The notes below the pieces were generated by a model, which saw only the letters and a program-made list of their open reading frames with translations, did not search any database and had not been told where the DNA came from. From an uncultured Alistipes sp. (GTDB taxonomy: Bacteria > Bacteroidota > Bacteroidia > Bacteroidales > Rikenellaceae), in contig CAMWGZ010000015.1 of the NCBI GenBank assembly GCA_947173915.1, forward strand, positions 1 to 14,446: a stretch of 14,446 bases of DNA, read 5' to 3'. Made by a program: the position numbers and the translations under genes. Positions 1 through 7,607 of this stretch are shown piece by piece (position 1 is the stretch's first letter; each line of letters begins with the position of its first letter).

Positions 1-1
1 G

Positions 2-535
2 TACCGATCGTTCGACAACATCCGAAAATAGATATCCTCGGAGATCCTCGCCAACATCATCGGCAAAACCCCGCGCGAATTCGAACGGCTGGTAGTGAAA
101 TTACTTCAGTCGATGGGCTACGGCGGCGAAATCAAGGATTCGGGGCTTGTCACGCAGGCGACCAACGACGGCGGGATCGACGGCATCATCAAGGAGGACA
201 TCCTGGGATTCGGACGCATCTACATCCAAGCCAAACGCTACGCCCTGAACCATGCGATCCCGCGTGACGAGGTACAGAAGTTCGTCGGTGCCCTGGCCGT
301 GGCGCAATCCAACAAGGGAGTCTTCATCACCACCTCCTACTTTTCGAAAGGGGCCGAAGATTACGTCCGGGGGCTGAACGGCTCCGCCACGATCGTACTG
401 ATCGACGGCAGCAAACTGGCGGAATACATCTACGATTTCGGACTCGGCATGCAGTCGGAGCAGGTCATCGAGATCAAGAAACTCGATGCCGACTTCTGGG
501 ATTCGATGGAGGACGATCCCCATTCCGGGAGCTGA
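2..535 (+). pseudogene. mrr: Mrr-type restriction endonuclease, 3' part, interrupted by in-frame TAG
   Basis: The reading frame encodes the C-terminal nuclease domain of the Mrr family, which cuts methylated DNA. Translated from base 2 it reads YRSFDNIRK, then TAG at 29-31, then ISSEILANIIGKTPREFERL. The second part runs without a break into the family core: a GYGG turn, NDGGIDGI at about 175-198, and the IQAKRY motif at 227-244. The Asp of GGID and the Gln-x-Lys of QAK are the expected PD-(D/E)xK catalytic residues, and both are present. The sequence on each side of the TAG looks like one Mrr protein, so the stop seems to be a nonsense mutation, for example from GAG. A GTG at 95 could restart translation, but it would remove the FERLVV helix that belongs to the nuclease fold. 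The N-terminal half lies outside the window. The family call is firm; whether the gene is dead, misread or a sequencing error is open. Confidence 0.75.
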
Positions 536-614
536 CCCCACCGCTCCGTCTCCGGACAACAGCGCGCCTCCGCCTCCCGAAACAAAGTGCGGCGGCAATG
601 CCGTCGCACGACGA

Positions 615-630
615 CCGCTCCGCCGAGCGG
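615..630. terminator. Small GC hairpin between convergent genes
   Basis: CCGCTC at 615-620 and GAGCGG at 625-630 form a perfect 6-bp stem with a CGCC loop. It lies in the 110-nt gap between the Mrr remnant (+) and the alkyltransferase-like gene (-), which converge here. Neither side has a T tract, so terminator activity is only a guess from position. Confidence 0.25.
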
Positions 631-1015
631 CCTCATCCGTCCCCTCTATTCATCGCCGGCCGCATCCGAATCGAACAGCAGCCAAAGCGCGCGTTCGAGA
701 TCGACCCGGCCGTTCGCCCGGAACGGAACACCCTCCGCTTCGAGCAGCGCACGCTGTCCGGCCCATCCGGGTACGCAGCGTCCCGCAGCGTTCACGACCC
801 GATGGCACGGCACCCCGGCATCCGCATCGCGCAACGCCCGCCCTACCCGGCGTGCATGAGCAGGCATTCCGACCAGCCGGGCGACGAGTCCGTAGGTGGC
901 CACCCGCCCCGGTGGGATCTGCCGCACGACGGCACAGACTTCTGCGGCGAAGTCCGCCGCAGGCCGGATTTTCGTTGCGGTCGCGCGCAAAGGCGTAACG
1001 ATGACGGACGGAGGA

Positions 1016-2101
<1,086 letters not shown>

Positions 2102-2120
2102 AGAATCTTGTCTTTGGCGG

Positions 2121-2152
2121 CAAAGATAGGCAAAAGCCCCCAACAATCGAAA
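2121..2152 (-). promoter_or_regulatory. Bacteroidota-type promoter of prfA
   Basis: Read on the - strand, TATCTTTG (2128-2121) fits the Bacteroidota -7 consensus TAnnTTTG. A TTTC at 2152-2149, 20 nt upstream, is one base from the -33 TTTG. Transcription would begin close to 2115, giving a leader of only about 10-15 nt before the prfA ATG at 2101. Confidence 0.6.
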
Positions 2153-2204
2153 TCGAAGCGGAAATAAATGACCGACCGCCCCGCCCGCGGCCGCCGCAAC
2201 GACA

Positions 2205-2242
2205 GGAGCGGGGAGTTCCGGCAACCCGGAATTCCCCGCTCC
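2205..2242 (-). terminator. Long inverted repeat downstream of glutamine synthetase
   Basis: Bases 2205-2221 pair with 2226-2242 in a 17-bp stem broken only at 2215/2232, with a CAAC loop. It sits 25 nt past the glutamine synthetase stop and upstream of the prfA promoter, the right place to end the glutamine synthetase transcript. No T run follows on the - strand, so it is not a textbook intrinsic terminator. It could instead protect the mRNA 3' end. Confidence 0.45.
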
Positions 2243-2266
2243 CGCCCGACTTTCCGGCTGCGGAGG

Positions 2267-3769
2267 CTAACCGCAATAGAAGTATTTGCGCACCAGCTCC
2301 ATGATCTTCGCGTCGTCATCGCCCAGTTCCCGCCGCAGATCGGCATCGGCGAAAGATGCCAGCTTGCCGATCAGGCCGTCGATCAGGCGCGGAGAGAAGA
2401 CCCCGTGCGCCTCATAGACGGCACGCTGCTCGGCCAGGCGCGCGGCCGACTCCTCGCACGAGGCGGGCAGCTGGCTCAGGCGCTCCAACACCTCCCGGTG
2501 CTTCTCGTCGAAGATATTCACGCCGACATACCGGTCGCGCGCATACTGCACACCGTTCTCCATCTCGAAACCGTGGCGGGCGGCGACAGCCAGCCCGGCC
2601 AGCAGCAGATAGATGTCGGCCGAACCGTCCGGGCAGCGGAACTCGACGGTCTGCTTGAGACTCACGTCCAGATCGGCCTGCCGCTCGAGCGGATTGGCAT
2701 CGCAGATCATGCGGTTGGCTCCGGCGCTCCAGCCCAGCGGCACCCGCACCAGCACCGAACGGTTGCGGTCGCCCCAGCAAATGTTGGTCGGAGCCTCCTG
2801 ATGGGGCACCAGACGGAAATAGGAGGTCGGATTGGTGTTGCCGAAGGCGGTCAGCGAAGGAGCGAGGCTCAGGTAGCCGGCGATGGCCTTGAGCGCATGC
2901 TCCGAGAGGGAGCCGTCGCTCTCGACGGTGGCGCTGCGCCCCTCCTTCATCAGGCGGGTGTGCACATGCAGGCCGCTGCCCGCCTTGCCGACGGTGATCT
3001 TCGGCGCGAAGGTGACATCGACACCGTAGCGGTAGCCCAGCGTGCGGATGATCCATTTGGCCACCATCAGCTGGTCGGCCGCCGACTCCAGGTCGGTGGG
3101 CAGAAACTCGATCTCGTTCTGTTCGTAGTTCAGCCCCTCTTTGGCGAAGTTGCCCACCTCCGAATGGCCGTACTTGATCTGTCCGCCCGCCTCGGCTATG
3201 TACTTCATGGCCATCGTGCGGAACTCGGCCCCTTTGTTGAAGGGGGTCGATTCGTGGTAGCCGCGCTGGTCGTCGGCCTGGAACAGCTCCTCCTCGGGAG
3301 CGACCACGTAGAACTCCAGCTCGCCCATGACATCGAGATCCAGCCCCGTCGCCTCACGAAGCGCCTCGCGCGCCTTGCGCAGCGTGTATTCGGGCGACAT
3401 CTCCAGCGGAGTCCCCTCCTTGGTATAGTAGCTGCACAGAATATCGACGGCCGGGATCTCGCTGAAAGGATTCAGGAAAGCGGTTCTGTAGCGGGGCACA
3501 ACATAGAGGTCGCTCGCTCCCGCCTCGATATAGGGGAAGAGGCTCGAACCGTCCACACGTTCGCCGCAGGTCAGGATGCTCTCCAGGTAGGCCTCGTCGT
3601 TGATGACGAAATTCAGCGTTTTCAGACGGCCGTCGGCCCCCGGGTAACGGAGATTGACCATCTCGATGCCGTTCTCCGCGATATAGCGGATCAGGTCGGC
3701 CTTGGTAAATTCGCGCTGCGGTTTTCCCAGAAAACGCACCAGCGGGTTGGGATTGAGATTCGTATTCAT
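2267..3769 (-). CDS. Glutamine synthetase, type I-like
   Basis: Glutamine synthetase joins ammonia to glutamate using ATP and is the main entry of ammonium into metabolism. The protein has 500 residues from ATG 3769 (MNTNLNPNPL). Visible motifs are GELEF (149-153) and HSEVGNF (202-208) with metal-binding Glu residues, QNEIEF (217-222), the ATP/glutamate motif GSGLHVH (264-270), RLVP (319-322), NRS (336-338) and VEFRCPD (375-381). All are in the order of type I enzymes rather than the much longer type III GlnN. The stretch between NRS and VEFRCPD is longer than in E. coli GlnA. The region where GlnA carries its adenylylated Tyr (NLYDLPP) reads VGVNIFDEKHREVL, so control by adenylylation is unlikely; that alignment is by eye. 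The frame is open upstream of 3769, but that part is Arg-rich, unlike the family, and covers the promoter. Confidence 0.9.
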   Translation of the reverse strand: MNTNLNPNPLVRFLGKPQREFTKADLIRYIAENGIEMVNLRYPGADGRLKTLNFVINDEAYLESILTCGERVDGSSLFPYIEAGASDLYVVPRYRTAFLNPFSEIPAVDILCSYYTKEGTPLEMSPEYTLRKAREALREATGLDLDVMGELEFYVVAPEEELFQADDQRGYHESTPFNKGAEFRTMAMKYIAEAGGQIKYGHSEVGNFAKEGLNYEQNEIEFLPTDLESAADQLMVAKWIIRTLGYRYGVDVTFAPKITVGKAGSGLHVHTRLMKEGRSATVESDGSLSEHALKAIAGYLSLAPSLTAFGNTNPTSYFRLVPHQEAPTNICWGDRNRSVLVRVPLGWSAGANRMICDANPLERQADLDVSLKQTVEFRCPDGSADIYLLLAGLAVAARHGFEMENGVQYARDRYVGVNIFDEKHREVLERLSQLPASCEESAARLAEQRAVYEAHGVFSPRLIDGLIGKLASFADADLRRELGDDDAKIMELVRKYFYCG

Positions 3770-3821
3770 GATATTTCGTGTAACGATGATGATTTTCGTT
3801 TCCGCCCTCGGCGGCTCCCTA

Positions 3822-3829
3822 CAAAGATA
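3822..3829 (-). promoter_or_regulatory. Bacteroidota-type -7 element before glutamine synthetase
   Basis: TATCTTTG on the - strand (3829-3822) fits TAnnTTTG exactly and lies 52 nt before the ATG at 3769. No good -33 TTTG is seen at the usual 19-21 nt; the nearest TTTG (3844-3841) is only 11 nt away. The leader of about 45 nt leaves room for control of the mRNA, but no riboswitch or conserved fold was recognised. Confidence 0.5.
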
Positions 3830-3884
3830 GCGAAAATTCGCAAACCGCGCACCCGAAGCCGAAAAATCCCGCATGCGAACCGAG

Positions 3885-3905
3885 CCGCCGCCTGCCCGGC
3901 GGCGG
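3885..3905. repeat. GC-rich inverted repeat between divergent promoters
   Basis: CCGCCGCC at 3885-3892 is followed, after a TGCCC loop, by GGCGGCGG at 3898-3905, a perfect 8-bp stem. It lies in the 281-nt region between glutamine synthetase (-) and slyD (+), outside both promoters. A role as operator or transcription barrier is possible but not shown. No small gene was recognised in the rest of the region. Confidence 0.4.
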
Positions 3906-3987
3906 GAAAATCCGGCCCGGCGGAGCGGCAGCCGCACAATTCGCCGCCCCTTTTTCGCGTTATTAGGGTGCGTGCGGCCCCGGCCGA

Positions 3988-4018
3988 TTGGAAAATCGGC
4001 GGGGAAATCCTATCTTTG
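3988..4018 (+). promoter_or_regulatory. Bacteroidota-type promoter of slyD
   Basis: TTG at 3988-3990, a 20-nt spacer, then TATCTTTG at 4011-4018 match the -33/-7 pattern of the Bacteroidota primary sigma factor. Transcription would start about 5-7 nt later, leaving a leader of roughly 25-30 nt. The leader ends in an A run just before the ATG at 4051, common for Bacteroidota genes without a Shine-Dalgarno sequence. Confidence 0.7.
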
Positions 4019-4050
4019 CCGCACTTACATACAAATCATATCGCAAAAAA

Positions 4051-4608
4051 ATGAAAGTAGAGAACAACAAAATGGTCGCGGTCGATTACAAGCTGACCGT
4101 CGATGGCGCAATCGCAGACCAGTCCCAGCCGGGCGCTCCCCTGGAGTTCATCTTCGGCACCGGCATGCTCCTCCCCAAATTCGAGGAGGCGATCCTGGGC
4201 AAGGAGCCGGGCGAGAAGGTGGCCTTCACGCTCGAACCGAAGGACGGCTACGGCGAGATCGTCGCCGAGGCGATCGTCGATCTGCCCAAAAACATATTCA
4301 TGGTCGATGGCAAACTGGCCGAGGACATCCTCTTCGTCGGCTCGCAGGTGCCGATGAGCGACGCGCAGGGCAACCGCATGCTCGGCATCATCAAGGAGGT
4401 GGGCGACGAGACCGTGAAGATGGACTTCAACCACCCGATGGCCGGCAAGACCCTCAACTTCGAGGTCGAGGTGGTTTCGGTGCGCGACGTAACGCCCGAA
4501 GACCTCCAGCCCAAAGGCGGCTGCGGTTGCGGCTGCGAAGGCGGTTGCGAGAGCGGCTGCGAGGATCACGGACACGACTGCGGCTGCGGCGACGGCTGCT
4601 GCCACTAA
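4051..4608 (+). CDS. slyD: FKBP-type peptidyl-prolyl isomerase, SlyD-like, Cys-rich tail
   Basis: SlyD-type proteins speed cis/trans isomerisation of prolines, act as chaperones, and in E. coli supply nickel to hydrogenase maturation. The 185-residue protein starts at ATG 4051 after an A-rich leader. It has an FKBP half at the N terminus (VDYKLTVDGAI; FIFGTGMLLPKFEEAILG at 33-50), an insert-in-flap chaperone domain at about 70-125, and the returning FKBP strand DFNHPMAGKTLNFEVEVV (125-142). The tail from 157 holds nine Cys and three His, mostly in GC and GGC steps. It resembles the SlyD metal-binding tail but is richer in Cys than in His. No hydrogenase genes are in the window. The gene has its own promoter and terminator, so it appears to be a single-gene unit. 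The start codon at 3988 in the same frame is rejected because the promoter would lie inside it. Confidence 0.92.
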   Translation: MKVENNKMVAVDYKLTVDGAIADQSQPGAPLEFIFGTGMLLPKFEEAILGKEPGEKVAFTLEPKDGYGEIVAEAIVDLPKNIFMVDGKLAEDILFVGSQVPMSDAQGNRMLGIIKEVGDETVKMDFNHPMAGKTLNFEVEVVSVRDVTPEDLQPKGGCGCGCEGGCESGCEDHGHDCGCGDGCCH

Positions 4609-4630
4609 CCGTCTCCGGCAAGGTATCTTC

Positions 4631-4666
4631 AACGAGTGGAAAGCCCCGGTTTTCCACTCGTTTTTT
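4631..4666 (+). terminator. Strong intrinsic terminator after slyD
   Basis: Bases 4631-4642 pair perfectly with 4651-4662 in a 12-bp stem around an 8-nt loop GCCCCGGT, and a run of six T (4661-4666) follows. It begins 22 nt past the slyD stop. Its end is only 17 nt before the kinase ATG at 4684, so the kinase gene would be cut off from slyD transcription unless there is readthrough. Confidence 0.88.
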
Positions 4667-4683
4667 ACACCGACACGAAACCC

Positions 4684-5850
4684 ATGCACCTGTCGATCCG
4701 CCAATACCTCGAAACGATGGACGACCCCGAGGGGCTGACCCGCACGCTGGGTCCCTTCGGGGTGTGCCGCCTGCCCGACGGCTCGCCCGCCCGCTGGGTG
4801 GGCAACAGCGCGGTCGTCTTCAAGATAAGCTGCGGAGGCAAGTTCCGCATGCTCAAGTGCTACACCCGTCCGATGCGGCGGCTGGAGGCCATCTACGGCG
4901 AACGGTTCCTCCCGGAGGAGATCTACCTCTGGCAGCCCGACGGGAACGGGGTCTGGGGCGATGCCGTGATCGACGACTGGATCGAGGGCGCCACCCTCCG
5001 CGAGGAGCTGCTCCGGGCAGTCCGCCTCGGCGATGCGGAGCGGCTCGCGCAGCTGGCCGCCGCCTTCGACCGCATGGCCCTCGGCATGCTCCGCAGCCCC
5101 ACGGCCCACGGCGACCTGAAGCCCGAGAACATCCTGGTCGGTCCCGAGGGCGCACTCCGCCCGATCGACTTCGACTGCGCCTTTCTGCCCGCCTTCGCCG
5201 GCGAGCGCAGCCCCGAGCTGGGCACGGCCTCCTACCAGCATCCGGCCCGCACGCCGGAAGACTTCGATGCGGCGATCGACGACTATTCGATCGCCCTGCT
5301 CTCCACCACCCTGCACGCGCTCTCCCGGGATCCCGGACTGCTCGCCCTGGGCGATACGGAGGAGGGGGTGCTGCTCGTGCCGCGCACCCTGCTCGGGGGA
5401 CGGTCGGAAGCCTATGCCGAGACGCTCGCCCTGTTCGAACGGGCGGGCGATGCCGTGCGCTACCGCATCGCCCGGCTGCTGCGTTCGCCCCTGCTGCGGC
5501 TGCCGACGCTCCGCCGCCTGCTGGAATATGCCGTCGAGGGGCCTTCGGGGCAGGCCGACCGCAGCGAACTCTTCGTGCGCGACGGGCTGTGGGGCTTCCG
5601 CACGGCCGCCGGGGAGACGATTCCGCCCCTTTACGACGCGGCCTTCGACTTCACGGAGGGGCTGGCCGCCGTCCGCACGGGAGGCTGCTGGCACTTCATC
5701 GACGGCGGCGGCCGAGTCGCCATCGACTGCGCGCACTGCACGGCCGTGAAGCCCTTCGCCGGCGGACGGGCCGTCGTGGTGCACGGAGGGGAGCGCCGCA
5801 CGATCGACCGCCGGGGGCGGGAAGCGCTTTGGATATTTGAGGGCAAATGA
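4684..5850 (+). CDS. Ser/Thr protein kinase-like protein with C-terminal WG-type repeats
   Basis: The protein (388 residues, probably cytoplasmic: no signal peptide or membrane segment) is a eukaryotic-type kinase that would phosphorylate Ser or Thr on unknown partners. Residues 1-285 hold the kinase: a loop around WVGNSAVVFKI, the ATP-binding Lys in MLKCY (K58), a helix-C Glu at 78 or 79, and the catalytic loop HGDLKPEN (D144, K146, N149). The metal-binding motif is IDFD (D162) with Asp replacing the usual Gly of DFG. GTASYQHP (180-187) and DDYSIALL (199-206) follow. Residues 293-388 form degenerate WG-type repeats (GLWGFRTAAGETIPPLYD and two weaker ones), which bind proteins or ligands in other systems. 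ATG 4684 is chosen because an earlier in-frame ATG lies inside the slyD terminator. It is the first of four abutting genes. All key catalytic residues are present, so activity is likely. Confidence 0.85.
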   Translation: MHLSIRQYLETMDDPEGLTRTLGPFGVCRLPDGSPARWVGNSAVVFKISCGGKFRMLKCYTRPMRRLEAIYGERFLPEEIYLWQPDGNGVWGDAVIDDWIEGATLREELLRAVRLGDAERLAQLAAAFDRMALGMLRSPTAHGDLKPENILVGPEGALRPIDFDCAFLPAFAGERSPELGTASYQHPARTPEDFDAAIDDYSIALLSTTLHALSRDPGLLALGDTEEGVLLVPRTLLGGRSEAYAETLALFERAGDAVRYRIARLLRSPLLRLPTLRRLLEYAVEGPSGQADRSELFVRDGLWGFRTAAGETIPPLYDAAFDFTEGLAAVRTGGCWHFIDGGGRVAIDCAHCTAVKPFAGGRAVVVHGGERRTIDRRGREALWIFEGK

Positions 5851-5859
5851 CTACATTTG
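5828..5859 (+). promoter_or_regulatory. Promoter inside the kinase gene end, reading into DUF4954
   Basis: TTTG (5828-5831), exactly 20 nt, then TACATTTG (5852-5859) fit the Bacteroidota promoter pattern. The site spans the kinase stop codon (5848-5850). Transcription would start near 5865, downstream of the ATG at 5847 and about 15 nt before the ATG at 5880. It would let the last three genes of the cluster be made without the kinase. Confidence 0.6.
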
Positions 5860-5879
5860 CCTCATATTTCGGAACGAAC

Positions 5880-7607
5880 ATGACGGAATACAGAAAACTT
5901 ACCCAGGAAGAGATCGCCCGCCTCGAAGCCGCCGGCAACACCGCCCAGGCATGGGAGCGGGTGGAGGTCGCCCCCGGATTCCGGACGGAGGAGATCCGCG
6001 ACAACCGCTTCGAAGGCGACGTGCGGATCGGACGGGGCGCACAAATCCGCCGTGCGACGGTAAGCAACTACCGGATCGGCGACGAAGCCGTCGTTTCGGA
6101 TGTCTGCCGCCTCGAATGCCGGCACGAGTCGTCGTTCGGCAACGGAGTGCGCGTGGCCGCGATCAACGAGTGCGGCGGACGCGCGCTGCCCCTCTGCAAC
6201 GAGCTGTCGGCCCAGACGGCCTACCTGCTGGCCCTCTGCCGCCACCGCCCGGAGGCGGTCGCCGCCCTGGAGCGGATCATCGACCGTTGCGCCGAGGCCC
6301 GGCGCGACCGGATGGGTACGGTCGGGGAGCGCGCCCGCGTGGTGGGCGCCCGCTTCATCCGGGAGGTCCATATCGCTGAGGATGCCGTCGTCGAAGGAGC
6401 CTCGCGGCTCGAGAACGGCACCGTCCTGAGCGGCGCGTTCGTCGGCATCGACGTGACGGCGCGCGACTTCATCGCAGCCGAGGGGGCGCACATCGACGGT
6501 GGCTGCTCGCTCGAACGCTGCTTCGCAGGCGAGTGCTGCATCCTCGACCGGAACTTCACGGCGGTCGATACGCTGCTGTTCGCCAACTGCCACTGCGAGA
6601 ACGGCGAGGCGGTCTCCGTCTTCGCCGGTCCCTACACCGTCTCGCACCACAAATCCTCGCTGCTCATCGCCGGCATGTTCTCCTTCTTCAATGCGGGAAG
6701 CGGAGCCAACCAGAGCAACCACCTCTTCAAGAGCGGCGCAGTCCACCAGTCGATCCACCTGCGCGGCTGCAAGTTCGGCAGCAGCGCCTACGTCATGGCT
6801 CCGGCCGTCGAAGGACCCTTCACACTGGTGCTGGGGCGACACACGCACCACCACGACACCACCGCCTTCCCCTTCTCCTACCTGGTCGAGCAGGAGGGGC
6901 GCTCCTGCCTGATGCCGGGTGCCAACCTGACCAGCTACGGCACCGTCCGCGACACGGCCAAGTGGCCCGAGCGGGACCGCCGCACGCTGCGCCGCGACCG
7001 GATCAATTTCGAGGCGCACAACCCCTACCTCGCGGGCGGCATGATCGACGCGGTAAACACGCTCAACACCCTCGAAGAGGCGCGGCCCGATGCCGAAAGC
7101 TACGTGCACAACCACGCCACGATCAAATCCGTACAGCTCCGGCGGGGACTCAAACTATACAACCGGGCCATCGTCGCCTCGCTCGGGGCGATGCTCGGCG
7201 GGGCCGAGGCGGGCGACCGCGACGGCTCGGGCCGCTGGAGCGACCTGGCCGGCCAGTACGTCCCGCGCCGCGAGGTGCGCCGCCTGCTCGACGACATCGA
7301 GGCGGGACGGCTCGCCACGCTCCGGCAGATCGAGGAGCGGCTCGACCTGCTGGCGGCCGACTACCCCCGCTACGCCCGCAACTGGGCCGAAGGTGTGCTC
7401 GCCCAGCTGCTGGGCCACACCCCCGCGCCCGAAGAGATCGCCGAGGCGGTCGCCGCCGGGCGGAACGCCCGCGAGGCGCTGGCCAAAAGCGCCGAAGACG
7501 ACCGGGCGCGCGACTGCTCCTCCGCAATGGCGGTCGGCTACGGAACGGAAGCCGACACCGAAGAGGAGAAAAACGAAGATTACCGCAACGTAAGAGGCCT
7601 GAAATAA
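5880..7607 (+). CDS. DUF4954 family protein, beta-helix (hexapeptide-repeat) type
   Basis: Function unknown. The 575-residue protein resembles the DUF4954 proteins found widely in Bacteroidota. Residues 40-330 show repeated short strands of the left-handed beta-helix kind (for example VRIGRGAQIRRATVSNYRIG, VHIAEDAVVEGASRLENGTV), the fold of hexapeptide acyl- and nucleotidyltransferases. The family core FAGPYTVSHHKSSLLIAGMF (248-267) and NAGSGANQSNH (271-281) is intact. Clusters of Cys and His stand out: CFAGECC (214-220), NCHC (236-239) and GRHTHHHD (319-326), possible metal or catalytic sites. Residues 400-575 are helical. The end, YRNVRGLK, appears to stop earlier than Bacteroides relatives recalled from memory. 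ATG 5880 (MTEYRKLTQEE) is preferred because family members begin like this and a promoter reads to this point. The ATG at 5847, overlapping the kinase stop, is the alternative and would add 11 residues. Confidence 0.82.
   Translation: MTEYRKLTQEEIARLEAAGNTAQAWERVEVAPGFRTEEIRDNRFEGDVRIGRGAQIRRATVSNYRIGDEAVVSDVCRLECRHESSFGNGVRVAAINECGGRALPLCNELSAQTAYLLALCRHRPEAVAALERIIDRCAEARRDRMGTVGERARVVGARFIREVHIAEDAVVEGASRLENGTVLSGAFVGIDVTARDFIAAEGAHIDGGCSLERCFAGECCILDRNFTAVDTLLFANCHCENGEAVSVFAGPYTVSHHKSSLLIAGMFSFFNAGSGANQSNHLFKSGAVHQSIHLRGCKFGSSAYVMAPAVEGPFTLVLGRHTHHHDTTAFPFSYLVEQEGRSCLMPGANLTSYGTVRDTAKWPERDRRTLRRDRINFEAHNPYLAGGMIDAVNTLNTLEEARPDAESYVHNHATIKSVQLRRGLKLYNRAIVASLGAMLGGAEAGDRDGSGRWSDLAGQYVPRREVRRLLDDIEAGRLATLRQIEERLDLLAADYPRYARNWAEGVLAQLLGHTPAPEEIAEAVAAGRNAREALAKSAEDDRARDCSSAMAVGYGTEADTEEEKNEDYRNVRGLK

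Noticed and set aside
95..97. GTG at 95 as the true start of a complete small Mrr gene.
   Set aside because: It would remove the conserved FERLVV helix of the nuclease domain, and homology continues upstream to and beyond the TAG at 29-31.
4519..4608. Short repeats of GGCTGC type as a CRISPR or microsatellite.
   Set aside because: They encode the Cys/Gly metal-binding tail of SlyD in frame and have no spacer structure.
4624..4631. TATCTTCA before the kinase gene as a promoter.
   Set aside because: It matches TAnnTT but not the final TG, and no TTTG or TTG lies at 19-21 nt. Transcription would begin inside the terminator stem.
4036..5784. A long open frame on the - strand across slyD and the kinase gene (and similar ones at 5862-7115, 7580-8692 and 9481-10548).
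   Set aside because: They are antisense to genes with clear family motifs, show no motif of their own, and are expected where GC-rich codons leave few stops on the other strand.
5847..5850. ATGA overlap of the kinase stop with an ATG, read as the DUF4954 start.
   Set aside because: The promoter at 5828-5859 would start RNA after it and the family-like N terminus begins at ATG 5880. It stays possible when the mRNA comes from further upstream.
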